A stretch of DNA of 64,000 bases from Gordionus sp. m RMFG-2023 (GCF_954871325.1 NC_088775.1:79585561-79649560), one strand, 5' to 3'; positions 46,057 to 58,170 are shown, numbered from the stretch's first letter. The notes: generated by a model not told the origin, from the letters alone. Numbers and translations are program-made.

Positions 46057-46890
46057 TCAATTCGGTAACTTTGGTTTTTGCCAAAATTTACAGAGGCATT
46101 ATCAGCGCAAAAAGCTGACATGCAAATCATAACCCTGAATCAGCTATATTTATCATTATGTGGCTAGCTACATCGTTGGATTTTTCACTATCCGAGGAAA
46201 AATTTTAACAGTTTTATGGAAATGTTGCTATTCTTGTTGAAATAGCGAAGGATCAACGAAAATGTTTTAATATTTCCCTTATTAGATGCATCTGTTAGAA
46301 TTGAATATGGATACCCATCTTTCAAATCGTCTAGAATTGACCTCTAGGATACTAAAACACTTGTGATAGCCTTGCCCATTTTTGTTCTGCCACAAGTAAG
46401 GTTTGAACTTATATTGGAGTCGTTAAATATCATGATAAAAAGATTCGACCCACATTGTGATGATATAGCTCTGTGAATGTTGAACTACATGATAGATGTA
46501 TACGATTTCCGCAAATGTAGTTGCATCTGTATTATTTATTATTTGAGAATATTTTTGTATTGCAATCAATGTTGACCCCTGTACTGACTTATATGAATGA
46601 AATGATGTTGATTTATTATTGGATAAAAATAAAACAGGATAGAAAGAAATTTACAAACTAGACATGTTTTTCGAATAAATATTTAAAATTATTTTAAAAC
46701 TCATCAATTAATGTCTCTCAAAATTATTATTTATATATTAAAAATGTTAAAATACTAAAAAAAAATGCGGGAGAAATTAAAAAATAGCGGTAGATTTCCA
46801 ATTGCGGTAGTTTTGCGGGAGAGATGTCTGCGTGTAAAATAAAAAATTACGGGAGTCTCCCGCTGATGGAGGGAGAGATGGCAGCCCTGA
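46057..46890 (-). pseudogene. Old ZNF862-like hAT, 5' end and first half (minus-strand copy)
   Basis: The element terminus (reverse complement) is CAGGGCTGCCATCTCTCCC at about 46890, followed by CGGGAGA and CTCCCGC subterminal motifs. Coding traces on the minus strand: RTKMGKAI, ILTDASNKGNIKTFSLILRY near 46290 (first catalytic Asp in the family's LTDASNKGN motif) and MSAFCADNASVNFGKN near 46110 (second). The 19.3-kb element inserted just after this, and the gene resumes at 26752. Several stops. Flanking duplication of this old element not resolved. Confidence 0.8.
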
Positions 46891-47933
46891 ACCCTATTCA
46901 TGAAATCAGCTGTGAAAATGATACTCATAATTTTTTTTAACTACTTAGCACTAATTTCGAATTCAAAAACCGAAGCTATATTTTGTCATTTATGCGGAAA
47001 AAATAGAATTAGTAAAAATGAGCCCTAAAAATTTGACAATTATCCTAAATTTCGCATTTAAAGGATTTGCACTTAAAAATATATTTAACATTACACCACA
47101 GCGAATTTTAACAAAATGGTGACATTTTCTCATTTAAGTATTTCCGATTAAGCCAATTTGTGTATTATAAAATTGTTTAATATTAGAAAAACTTAATTAT
47201 AATATACTTACTTTATGTTTATATTATTCTTAAATTAATTTTTTTTTTAAACTTTAATAATTAATTTGAACACTTACGGAATTTATTATATAAAAATAAT
47301 TTATTTCAAAAAGTTGATTAAGAATACAAAGTCTTCTTCCAAATACCAAAAGTAGCTTTTATAGAATTTTTTATTATTTCAATTATGAAACAAATTTATT
47401 ATTGCTAAGTCCATCAAAATTTAGTTCTTGTGGCAAAACTGACACTAGATGTTATTTTTCGGCATATTACAGTATTATTATCATATTAGGACAAAATTAG
47501 TTGCTGTACGTTTTGTTAGAATAGCTCTATAATTTTTATATGTAGTAATTATTTAATTGACCGAGGAAGTTTTTTTGTGTTTAGATGAACCTGATTTCAT
47601 AAAATTGATCATGCGAGGAAAAATTTTTGTTATGGCATCATCCCATGCCTTAAAGTATATATACAATTAATATAATATATAAAAAAATTACATTTTGAAA
47701 TTATCCACATTTGTCAGGTAAAAAATTTAAAAAGTTAGAAAAGCCAGTTTTCGTAAGCATAATTTATAATGCCTAATAAAAATTTAGTATTTAGTACGAA
47801 ATTTATTATTTGAACTTATTTTAAATTTTATAAAATGTCTATTTGGCATATGTCGCTTTTCATCATACTTCGGAATATGCACGAACCTTGACGCATAATC
47901 AGCTGATATTAAATTTTTTAAAACCTGATTCTC
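46891..47933. other. Upstream of the SNARE exons, nothing recognised
   Basis: AT-rich. I looked here for the Vti1 N-terminal helical domain on the plus strand and did not find it; those exons are more distant, unrecognisably diverged or absent. Confidence 0.4.
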
Positions 47934-48311
47934 ATGGAGAATCTGATTAGAAACACCAACGATAGTGTTTTAAGATCGTGTAGAATCGCTGATGAAACTT
48001 CACAGATTGCCAATCAGATAACTGAAGATTTAAATTGTCAAAAGGAAAGTTTGTTAAATACTCAAAAAAAAGTTCACATTAAATATTAGCTTAATAATAA
48101 ATATTTTTAGGCAGAACAAACAAATCAAGATTTATTGAAAAGTCAAGTATACATAAGAAAAGTGTTTTTGAAGTATATATTTACTATAACAACTTATAAT
48201 ATATAATTTAGCACAGTCACAAATAAATATATACTCTATGGTGTTATATTGTTGGAAATTATAATATTGATATCATTGTTATATGTTAAATATTTATCTA
48301 AAATTTTATAA
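47934..48311 (+). CDS. Vti1-family Qb-SNARE (C-terminal exons)
   Basis: Three exons (47934-48071, 48111-48172, 48212-48311) with two 39-nt GT-AG introns join in phase. They encode NDSVLRSCRIADETSQIANQ, ITEDLNCQKESLLNTQKK, AEQTNQDLLKSQ and a C-terminal anchor TVTNKYILYGVILLEI followed by IILISLLYVKY. This aligns by eye without gaps to the SNARE motif and tail of Vti1b (RIATETDQIG, GEQRDQL, TTNKLLLSIIILLE). The Gln in NCQKES is the expected central-layer residue. Vti1 proteins drive fusion in Golgi, endosome and lysosome/vacuole traffic and are held by a C-terminal membrane segment. About 100 residues are seen; the family's ~130-residue N-terminal helical bundle was not found upstream. The start is uncertain: the first exon may begin after an AG at 47937-47941 instead of at the ATG. 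It converges with the minus-strand gene ending at 48351. Confidence 0.85.
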
Positions 48312-48350
48312 TGCTATTTTTAATTACTATAACAATGATTACAACATTCT

Positions 48351-48688
48351 TTAGTCTTTATCACTTGTAGGTTTAAATTCACAAAGTTGATGTAAAGAAT
48401 TACTGACATTATTTAACCCTTTCATCAGTTTATCTATAAATTCTTCTGATTTTATTCGAGTATTGTTGATATCATATTCTTTCATATTTTGCTGTAAACT
48501 AAAATCAAAATGATTCTGAACTAATTGCTCTTGTTGGTCTCTTATTTGATTCATTTTGTCATACAAATGTTGACCTATAACATATAACATTATATATTTG
48601 TATATACTATATTATTTTTTAAATTATAATGATTAATTTTTTATAAATTTATATCTGCAAACCATTTTGTAATTCTATTTGAAATGCT
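48351..48688 (-). CDS. Unidentified coiled-coil protein, last exons
   Basis: The last exon (48574-48351) encodes about 74 residues, starting QHLYDKMNQIRDQQEQLV and ending LHQLCEFKPTSDKD. Heptad-like spacing of Leu/Ile/Met/Phe suggests a coiled coil. A probable preceding exon piece (48688-48663, AFQIELQN) joins across an 88-nt GT-AG intron, completing a Gly codon in phase; the resulting ELQNGQHLYDKM is smooth. No family recognised; a subunit of a coiled-coil complex is a guess I do not press. The stop lies 39 bp from the stop of the convergent SNARE gene, so the two 3' ends must overlap or nearly touch. Further upstream exons were not found. Confidence 0.5.
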
Positions 48689-48889
48689 TAAAAAATTATT
48701 TTACAAAAACAAAATATGATAATAGTATAGAAAAAGGTGAATAAATAAAACCTCTAATATTTATTGTAATTCTCAGATATTTAATCAATATATTTTTTTT
48801 CATTTTTGCCAGTATAAAATTAAAATGGAAATCAGTATTAAATACAAAATTGGCCAGTAATTTTTATCAGTAAAAAATAAACATTTCTT

Positions 48890-49565
48890 TATAAGTAGCA
48901 GAGATGTGTAAGGTTAGGTTCATAGAAAAATTTTGTATAAGCTACCTATCCCATTATTTAAATGTTTATCCAACCCAACTGAGCCTGATAAATTTTTTAC
49001 TAATATCCTAACCTGGCCTGTTAAAATTTTACAAAAAGTCAAGTCTAATGAAATATCTCACCCAACCTATTAAAATTCTAGAATATCATTAAATTTTTTA
49101 GAAATTTTCAATGTTTATATCTATTCTTTTCTCAATATCAATTAAGACTCTTATATCTCTACTCTATGACTATCCATTTTATAAATTAATTGTGTTTTAA
49201 TATCTGACTTTATTTATAGGTTTATAATATTTTTAAACAGCTCTTAAAATACAAAATAATCATGTTGTAGTTTATTTTAAATAAATAAAATTAGATTGAA
49301 ATTCAATGTCTGGCCTAGTTTATAATTTATTTCAATTATGGAATCAATTTATATAGGCAGTTTTTAAAATAAAATAGGCTCATTGTCATTTCAAAGAATA
49401 TTAATCAAATTCTAAATCAGAGATTTGTGAGGCCTAGCCTGATTTTATATGTATGAAATGTCCCACCCAGCTTGTTAATTTTTTATGTAAAAATTTTCTG
49501 CTCTGCTTGATCCATCAAAATTTTAATAAATTTGCTCAGCTAGGCCTACAGATTTAGTATACCTA
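48890..49565. repeat. Decayed transposon ends (CAGAGATGTGTAAGG-type)
   Basis: CAGAGATGTGTAAGGTTAGG near 48899 and CAGAGATTTGTGAGGCCTAGC near 49424 are similar and in the same orientation; AGGCCTACAGATT near 49545 is the inverted form. GGCCTAG-style motifs recur between them. Looks like one or two old hAT-like MITEs; no target duplications seen. Confidence 0.5.
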
Positions 49566-50929
49566 CAAAAATACAAATCGAATATTTGCATTATTCATAT
49601 TTGATTTGTAAGTCTTGGTATGCTCAGATTGTTAAAAATCTATCCCCATCATGGGACAAAAATTTTTTTTGAAACCAACTCCTTGAAAAAGTAGTTCAAA
49701 TAAGGTTAAAGTGTTAGATGGGGCGGTGGTAATATACGGTTTTACTAAACTAAATAAAATGTAAGCAAACTTACATTTTAGTTTCTCTCATATAGTTGTT
49801 AAAAATTTAGAAATTTTTTAGCATTGTGTTTTTCCAAAAGAACAGTTAATTTTTTAAAGAGGTAGATATATTATTTTGCATTTCCTAATGCAAAAAAAAA
49901 CGTTTACCAATTTTGCACATGCCATATAAGATATTATTGAAATAAACAAGTCATTTAAATTTAATTACTGGATATATTTAAATAAGGTAATATGAATTAA
50001 TAATTTTTTGGACCCCTCATTTATTACTTAAAATGAAATATTAGATAAATCAATAAATAGTACATTATAACCATAAGTGTATCCAGGACACTGCTAAAGG
50101 TGGAGGGAAAATATTGTAAGCCCTATATTAGATTTTCATAAAAATCATTTTCGGTCTTTAATTTTTTTTATTAAAACGGTTTTTTTTTTCTAAAAATTTT
50201 GAATTAGTCGTTATTTTAAAAGTTAACTTTTACTAATTTTTCTTTTAAATTCTTCTTTATAATGATATATTTGTATACATTTTTTGGAGGAGGGGGTCGA
50301 GTAGTAATGGCTGAAAATGTTTACATATTTAGTCACATTTTATAATTTTTGGCCCAGCCCGTGTTTATAGAAAAATTTATTTTAAAAAATTATATGGGCC
50401 AATCCATATACCTGAGGCGAGTTTTGGTCTGGGCTAGCAGGCCTATAATATGTACATAAACTATTTCATGCATTTTGAATTTAAACATGTCTGGGATCCT
50501 ATAACATCAAGGGGATTAAGATTTTGGTAAAACCCTAAATCCAAAAAATTATTCAAGAGGACTTTTATTTTAACCGTTTAAAAACTGTTACTCTTAATAA
50601 AATATTAATGGCCAAGGGTAGGCGGTTTATTCAAAAAAGAATGCAGATGAAATAAATTATTTATATTCAATTCTTTTGGATGAATCAAAACCTAATAATT
50701 TATTATTTAATTAATATATTCGTTTTTCAATATGTCTAGTTAGTTACTGACATACTTTTAAGAAAACGGTGCTCCTAGTAAATTCTTCTTGCATGATTTT
50801 TTTTATAAGTCTTAAAAAAATATTTTATTTTTTAAAAAAATAAAAATTACAACTAAATTCTATATTTAATATTAATATAATAAATCATTTAAAAAAAATA
50901 AACAGTCAAAAATCTAAAATTCCAAAAGT
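49566..50929. other. AT-rich stretch with GC-richer element ends
   Basis: Patches such as GGTGGAGGGAAAATATTG near 50098, GGAGGAGGGGGTCGAG near 50286 and GGCCCAGCCCGTG near 50350 look like decayed element ends. An inverted pair of AAATGTAAG / CTTACATTT lies near 49765. No gene recognised. Confidence 0.4.
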
Positions 50930-51945
50930 TACCATCCCAATTTTAGAAAGGATAGTTGATTAAGTGAATATGAACATCACTTATGCTTGGGTCATGATTT
51001 ACATAATATTGTTACAGTGGATGGTATTAAATAGCTTTTGTTGAATATATTACCAAATGAATAAGAGAAATTATACTGCTCTAGGATATAAAATTGCAGA
51101 GTTTGAGGCAGATCAAGGAAAATGTCTATGTACAATATATCTAACATTAGATATGCTAGATATTGATAGCACTAATCTATACTCTGATACTCGTTTCAAA
51201 TTGGCGATTCCAATGATGATAATAACAATAATGCCACACATGAAAACGTTAAAATTATATGTCCCAACCAGGTGGCATAGTATATTAATTATGCTTGAAA
51301 GCATATCTGTAGCAAATATAAATTTAATTAATAACGATTGAAAAGATTTTCAAACAATCTCGAACTATGAATCAGTTATAGTAATAGAGCTACTAGCGTT
51401 TTCTAAAATTTAAAGAAATAGTTGAATTTCTATGCTAAAAAAAACTTGCATTACGATATCCGGTTTGTGATCTGCAAGTAATAATATATAAGTTTGTTCA
51501 TATTTTAATTAATTTTTTTTTCAAAAATAATCTAAGTGTTGGCATCTTTTCTAGACCCCAGATTTTAAAAATTGAAAATTGTGTCAATGTGAACAAAATT
51601 ACAGTCGGAATTTATAATAAAACATCTTAAACGTATAGAGTATGATGATATAAAGATAGAAAATATAGCGATTGAGAATTAAGAGGAAATATTAAATTCA
51701 AAATAATTGACAAAATTAGCTACTAAACACACTTTAAGTGATCTTGAACAGAAATGCCATATTCTTCTCGGAAAACGCCATCACAAGACATGGATTAAAT
51801 TTCTGGAAGGATTAGAGGATCTAACTTCTTAAATTTTCCGCGCTACATAAAAAATTTCTCATGTACTGGTAACTAACACACTTAGTGAAAGAGTTTTCTC
51901 TTCCGCTGAGTTGACGTTGAATTCAAGAATGTCGTAATCGTAGAA
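50930..51945 (+). pseudogene. hAT transposase relic related to 15206-19096
   Basis: Plus-strand pieces parallel exons 3-4 of the minus-strand transposase at 15624-18808: YEHHLCLGH-like residues near 50975, RNYTALGYKIAEFEADQGKC with LTLDMLDIDS (compare LILDIDDSDPYLDD), MKTLKLYVPTRWHSILIMLE (compare TKTLKLNCPTRWHSILIMLE), and near the end LVTNTLSERVFSSAELTLNS (compare TSTPSERIFSIAGLILNAKR). The N-terminal BED finger and first catalytic segment are missing. Many stops and frame changes; an old 5'-truncated copy. TIRs not found; a short TA microsatellite follows at about 51948-51964. Confidence 0.78.
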
Positions 51946-51964
51946 ATATATATATATATATATG

Positions 51965-52669
51965 TGTATATTAAAACATTAATTATTAGAAATGTCAATC
52001 ATAGTAAAATAGATAAATAATATGGGATTATTGATAAAAATTGGATTATTGAAAAATTATTTTTTCTTTGTATTAAATTAATTCTTTTCTTGTGAAAACA
52101 TTAAATAAAGAAACTTGTGAATTAAAAAGTGTTGTGATTGTTTTATTTTAATTATTTTTGGGCAGTTATTTGATTATTTTATTTAAATTATTTTTGGGCA
52201 GTTATTTTAAAGATCATCATCATGTATTGAAAATTTAAATAAAATTACAAAATCGATTTTGAATTATGAGTTTTCTATTAAATAAAGTTCTAAAAATATA
52301 TCGAGATATCTGAAGTGTAAAAATTAATAAACAATTAAAAAAAATATATGTTGCAGACCGCTGATTAGATTTTTGAAACTCGCGCTAATTTAAAATGATA
52401 AATATCAGGCCCTTTAACAAGACTAATATTCATAAATTTAAAAGTTTATAAAATATTTTGAATGATAAATCACTTATTTATACAATAACATTAATCTATT
52501 TGCATAATAAGTAATAAATAAATATATTATGAAATTTGAAAAATTTTTTTTGAAAAATTAAGACGCGATTTTGTTGGATTTTTATAATATCCTCCAATAA
52601 CCGTTCTTATATAAAGGATAAATATTGGCCCAATCTGATAAAAAATATCAGTAACCCTAGTTACAAACA
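51965..52669. other. AT-rich stretch, nothing recognised
   Basis: Two near-identical direct pieces of TTATTTTAATTATTTTTGGGCAG type occur near 52140 and 52175. Otherwise featureless. Confidence 0.45.
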
Positions 52670-53443
52670 ATATTTTTCAGGGTTGGCATGTCGGTCAAAT
52701 ACTCTAAAATATTACTGGCAAATAAATATTTTGATATAATTAACTAGTATGCATTAAAAGCATGCTTATCAATATTATTAGGTTACAATTTATTTAAAAA
52801 TATATTTGTAAGATAAAAAGGAATCGTTTTAATTAAATTTTATATTAAAATTTAAAAAAGTTTATAATATATTATAAAAGAATTTTTTTTAATAATAAAA
52901 TAAATAAATATAATAATTTAGCTTAGTCATGGTTTATTTTTTAATAAATTATATTAATTCTCATTTATTTTACTTCTACTTGCTACATTTGATTGTAATC
53001 TTTTTAGTTGTTCTGGTCAGATTTACAAAATAATTTATTCAAGTAAAAAGCTATATAAGCCAAATTATTGAAATAATTGGTCGATAATTATAAAATAATT
53101 AAGATTGAAATTTTACAATCATCAAAATCTTTTATAGTTGAATTTTAATAAATTAGGGATTATGGTCAAACCAAAGCATTAAGTTTGGAAACATTTTCAA
53201 TAAGTATGCGATGGTAAATCAGTTAAAGCGGTATGCAGGTTTTGCAAGATGTCCTATATTACTCACTTTGATAAAATGGTTAAGCATTTATTAAGCAGCT
53301 GTACTATGTGCCCTGTCATAATGAAGGAAAAATATTCAAATTCCAAAATATTAACCTCGACAAAAAATATCACAAATGTAATTTTGTAATACTTCTAGCT
53401 CTAATGAAGAATTGGGTAAAATTAGTGAGAATAATTATCAATA

Positions 53444-54345
53444 GGGATGTACCGATATTTTATATCGGATCGGGCCGATATTTCACCCATTTTAAAATAT
53501 TAGTTATCGGTCAATATTATAAAATTTCCCGATCTGATCTGATATAAAATGGCGTCTTTAACAAAAATAAAATTTTTAAAAAGTTATATCTAAAATCATT
53601 TATTTTTATAAATAAAATCGAAATCCATTTTTATGTATATTTTTTTTAATAATAATAATTACATTCTGCCATATTGTTATTTTTTTGCGCATTCTGTTTA
53701 AAAAAGTGTGCGATAAACTCTTCAGAATCTGTTTTTAGTGAAGTTGGTGATATTGACAGTTACCATCGCGCAGGCTGACCTCTGATAAATTTGAAATTTT
53801 GGTATTTCTAAAAAGAAATCTTCGAAATATTATTTTAAATATTTATTTCAAATTTCATAACATATTTCTTTATTACTTATTATGTATATAGATTAATGTT
53901 ATATAAAAGTGATTTAACAATAAAAATATTTTATATACTTTTAGAATGGAATTTGAATTGAATATAAAATATAACTGGTAAAAAAGAAATCTTCGATATA
54001 TTAATGTTAAATATTATTTTAAATATTTATTTCAAATTTAATATATTTCTTTATTACTTATTATGTATATAGATTAATGTTATATAAAAGTGATTTAACA
54101 ATAAAAATATTTTATATACTTTTAGAATTGCAATTGAATTTAAAATATAACTAGTCATTATAATATATTTAAATGACATATATAAGTATAATTAAATTAT
54201 AGATGTTATACTAATAAAAAGTATATTAAAAATTAAAACCATAGGTATCTTTACAGAATACAAAATTAGATATGATATCGGATCGGTAATCGGCCGATAT
54301 CAATTTAATACAGGAAATACCGGATCGGATCAGCTTCCAAAAAGT
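53444..54345. mobile_element. Nested element with ATCGG subterminal repeats
   Basis: Starts near TAGGGATGTACCGATATT with TATCGGATCGGGCCGATA, and ends near CGGATCGGTAATCGGCCGATA ... CGGATCGGATCAG. It separates the BED finger from the rest of the hAT transposase. The left end is hAT-like (CAGGGATG style); the right terminus and target duplication could not be resolved. Contains the tandem duplication 53811-54152. Similar GGATCGGGCC pieces occur near 61557. Confidence 0.55.
53811..54152. repeat. Tandem duplication of a ~170-bp unit
   Basis: AAGAAATCTTCGA-ATATT through TTTAGAAT...AAATATAACT occurs twice in a row, with near-identical middle sections (CTTTATTACTTATTATGTAT, ATAAAAGTGATTTAACAATA). 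Lies inside the nested element. Confidence 0.88.
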
Positions 54346-56089
54346 TTGCCTTATGACTCAGGAGAATTTGATTCCATATATCTGATCAATCTACAAGCAA
54401 GGCGATTAAATGTAAATCTCAATCTTGTATAACCGATTTCATAGATAGAATAAATCCCAAAGAAAAAAATGAGCACATTGTTTGCAAAATGTGAGCAATT
54501 AACCAGACCACTGAAAATCCCTACAATAGGTCCTATTTACACTTTACCCAGGCAAAGGCAGTTGGCTGGATATCTTCTATACAAAAGTGTCAGGAGATAT
54601 GTAGGCGAGAGTTGCAGATATAAAAATTAAATCTCCTCACTTATAAATTGGGCTGGAGCAACATCTGAAACGAGAGAATTATTAAATTTATGGTGATGAC
54701 GCCTGTTCCAATATTCTACAAATTATTAAATACTGAGGAAAATCGCCATACGGAAATTGTATTGCCCAGAAATTTAAAAATATAATTCATGAATTGAATC
54801 TGGCAAAAGAATATTCTCTGGTTACTAATGATGCCGTTAACATAAAGGTAGCCTGAAAAATTCTAAAATCTGAATCTATTTATTATACAATGTTATGGTT
54901 ATGCAGCGCATACATTGCAGTTATTCTTTCACTATTTTGAACAACTTCTGTTACCATATTTCAATAATTAAAGAAATTGTTAAATTTTTCAAGAATAAAT
55001 ACAAAGCAGCTGCAGTATTTTCCCATAATAAGAATCAACATACCATCTACATAAAGTACAATTATCCAAACAAAACTTTGTCAATAAAATGTATGGGGCA
55101 AATACAAATATGTAAGAAAGCTCTGAAAACATTAGGTGCTGAAGAAGCTGTATGTGATATTTGTCCCATATAAATTACCAATAATATATTAAATGAAGAA
55201 ATATTTTGGGTGAAAAATTTAAAAATTTAAGCTATACTCCAACCTTTAGCTACCTCATTGTTGGTGCAAGGGGATTTTGGCCCATGTAAAAACGGGATGC
55301 TTAATTTGGAAAAACACATGATACAATCATGCCATGATTCTAAATTCTCTCCACCTGAAGAAAAAAAAAATTAAAGTTAAGTTTGAAAAGAGAAAAAATG
55401 ATCTAAATACATGCTCACAAAACTGCTTATTTATTGGACCCCTAATAAGGGGAGCATCTTAATAGTATTGAATTTGATGAAGCATGTAATATAATACAAG
55501 AATTAGGTATTTTACAAGGTGGTGGTGATGATGATAATCAAAATATTTTAAGTGATATAATAAATTTGAGAAGTAAAAGCGGCATATTTAATAGCCAAAA
55601 TATGTGGAAAGTGGTAACTTCCATAAGAAACAATCAGATTTCAGCCTCAAGTTAGTGGAATGCACCTGGCTCATTAAGAGAAGTAGCTAATATTCCCTAG
55701 TTTGACTTCTTTTTCAGAAAGAAATTGGTCAGTTTGGGGAATATTCATATGAAAAACAGAAATTGATTGAAGACTTCTACAACAGGAAAATTGGTAAGAG
55801 TATATCATAACTTAAGATTGATTAAAAATATTAAAGAAAATAATGATAATGAATATGAATCAGGACAGGTCTCTGCCATGGAGGGCAAAACATTAACTAT
55901 AGAATGAACTAAAAAAATACTATTAAATTTAATATTATGATTCATTATAATATTATATATATATATACAACATAAAGTTAATATTAGCATGAAAACATTT
56001 ATTTGAATTTAACCATATTTGACCAGTCAAATATTGGTCAATTGACCAAATCATATTAGACCGGTCAAATGCACAACCCTGATATTTTT

Positions 56090-57056
56090 GCAAAACACTC
56101 ATCATCAGATTTGTAGTCATTTATATTAAATTTAAGAATCATTTGGGTACAGAAATTAATTCAAAATTCCAAACTAATAAATATTGAATATAATTTATAA
56201 AACTATTTGAATGCTATTAACAAATAATTGTCCTTACTAAACTAATATGACTCTTTTTGAGGTTATACAATTGGAGCAATAAAAATGTCATTCAATCTTG
56301 ATGCAATATTCTTCATATTAAGTTCAAAACAAAAGTAAAAAGAATTAGGAAAATTTTATTAGCAAATTCTTCCTAATCTGTTTAGCAATTTGTAAACAAT
56401 TTTTTCCCAGTTCAAATTATAAATAATTGTATTCCAATTTTCTATATATTTTTTTAATTTGTAAGGATTAATTTTTGGGTATTGGTTACTGGTATCAGTT
56501 ATAATTGAAGATACTATGTTATATCTCAACTAGAAATTATAGTTTAAGTTTTATTATTTTTTTTAAATCGAAATCTTGATCACTAATATATTTTTATATG
56601 TTTTATTTTTAAAAAAAGATTTAAACACAATTTTAAACCATTTAAGTTAATTTTGCAGAGCCTAATTTAAATATTTCTTTTAAATATAAAGCAGTACTAC
56701 TTAAGAGCTTTGGAATAGGATTTTTAAAAACATAGGTAACAATTTTCACAAATTAATTTATTTTCAACAGTTTATAATATCCACAAATAAACATTCTTTC
56801 CACATATATAATTTCAATTAGCTTTGTTCAAAAAGTTAAATGAGTGATTATTCTTTTATATAATAAACATGTCTAATAATTAGAGGTTGAAAAAGATTAA
56901 AGTAGCAAAAATATTAATATAAAACAAAAGTATCAAAATTTAATTGTGGTAATAAAAAGGTAGGAATTTATTCCTTCTTTAAATTTATTAACAAAATCAT
57001 ATTAATGCAATAGGATATACAGCTTAGTTGAATTATAAATAGTATTAATCATAATA
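56090..57056. other. AT-rich stretch, nothing recognised
   Basis: No supported gene or element between the hAT and the minus-strand exons. Confidence 0.5.
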
Positions 57057-57215
57057 TTAATTTTTACCAAATGCGTCATGCTTTCCATTTGTAAATTCAT
57101 TAACAAGATTTATTAGATCATCTCTATGCCCAACTCTTGTATCACTTTGATCTATTTATTATAAAATTATATTTATAAAATTTTTAAAACCTTCATAATT
57201 TAATCCTGGAATCAT
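57057..57215 (-). CDS. Unidentified gene, last exons
   Basis: The last exon (57151-57057) reads QSDTRVGHRDDLINLVNEFT then NGKHDAFGKN and stop. A 39-nt GT-AG intron (57152-57190), the same size as in the SNARE gene, joins it in phase to MIPGLNYE, so a Met-started product would be only about 39 residues; more likely other exons lie upstream. The residue mix and intron size look like a real host gene rather than noise, but no family is recognised. It runs divergently from topoisomerase II, whose ATG is about 960 bp to the right. Confidence 0.4.
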
Positions 57216-58170
57216 ATTCGATTTAATTTACATCTATCAATAAATCAAAACTATATTGCAATAGCTTAGACATAATGATTTAGTTGTATATATTTATAAA
57301 ATGTAGTATTAATTGAAAAGCTTTATATAGAACGCGACATTTAAAAATGTGATAAAAAATATTATAAATTTTGTTTCATTTTAATAAGTAAAGAATTAAA
57401 ATGTAACCCCATATATGTCATAATAAACTGAGTTCTGTCGTAATTTTCTTCAAAATAAAATTAACACTCCTGAAGATAAAATAAAGGCAGACTTTACCTA
57501 TACGTTTATAATCTATATATTTTTTAGACCTTGTTAACCTAAAAACAAAACGAACTATTTCGAAATCACATTTTTTAATCGCGAACTAGTCCATATTTAT
57601 TAAATAATTAATTACTAGTTAAATCAATTTTTAAGCTTATTATAAAACTCATAATGTAAAATTTTCCCGGCCCAAATTTAGGATACAATAAATGAGGTCC
57701 TTTTTCTAATCTTAAAAACTTCTTATATAAGAAAGGGGAGAGCCCCAAATTATACACAGGAAATTAAAAGACCACAAGTAATCATTCTGGGAAATTACAT
57801 TTTAATAATTACTAGCAAACTTAGTTTTTAAAATGCCTAAATTGTTATTTTATATCTTCTAAAAATGAATATTAGCATCTCGTCGAAACGTTATATATAA
57901 TAAATTTATTATTCTTATAATTCATATTGCCATTACATAAATTGATTTACTTAAAAATAAAATGCCATAATGAACTATTTTAAAACTTTAAATTCACCTT
58001 TACTTAGTAGTTTATTTTCACCGTCAAAATTTTATAAAATTACAATTTTTTATTAAGAATATTTTAATAATTTTTAATCCCCGATATATTACAAAATATT
58101 TTATATCTTTTGCGCTTTTTTGATTAATGGCCTGTTATTAGCATATTTTCATAATATATCAAACGATTTT
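57216..58170. promoter_or_regulatory. Intergenic region upstream of topoisomerase II
   Basis: AT-rich sequence between the divergent minus-strand exons and the TOP2 start. It presumably holds the TOP2 promoter, but no distinct element stands out. Confidence 0.3.

Larger units (their letters stand above)
53215..55800 (+). pseudogene. DUF659-like hAT transposase relic
   Basis: Ordered plus-strand remains: a BED-type finger VCRFCKMSYITHFDKMVKHL ending LLSSC (53230-53300); after the nested insertion, SDQSTSKAIKCKSQSCITDF and ANQTTENPYNRSY (54380-54530); CAAHTLQLFFHYFEQLL near 54900, the C-x2-H motif, and IIKEIVKFFKNKYKAA; HKTAYLLDP near 55420; EFDEACNIIQELGILQ and NQNILSDIINLRSKSG (55470-55600); and WKVVTSIRNNQISASS. 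This is the domain order of hAT transposases with a DUF659 segment. Frame changes and stops are many, so this copy is dead even without the insertion. Confidence 0.78.
52678..56081 (+). mobile_element. hAT transposon, 3404 bp, interrupted by another insertion
   Basis: Termini CAGGGTTGGCATGTCGGTC and (reverse complement) CAGGGTTGTGCATTTGACCG, flanked by a perfect 8-bp duplication ATATTTTT (52670-52677, 56082-56089). Near both ends are GGTCAAATATTGGTCAATTG-type repeats. It contains a decayed DUF659-like hAT transposase on the plus strand, split by the insertion at about 53444-54345. The 666-bp element at 38614-39279 is a deletion derivative of the same family. Confidence 0.92.

Noticed and set aside
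49765-49800. Terminator-like inverted repeat AAATGTAAG / CTTACATTT
   Set aside because: Short, AT-rich and isolated; such pairs are expected by chance in this composition.
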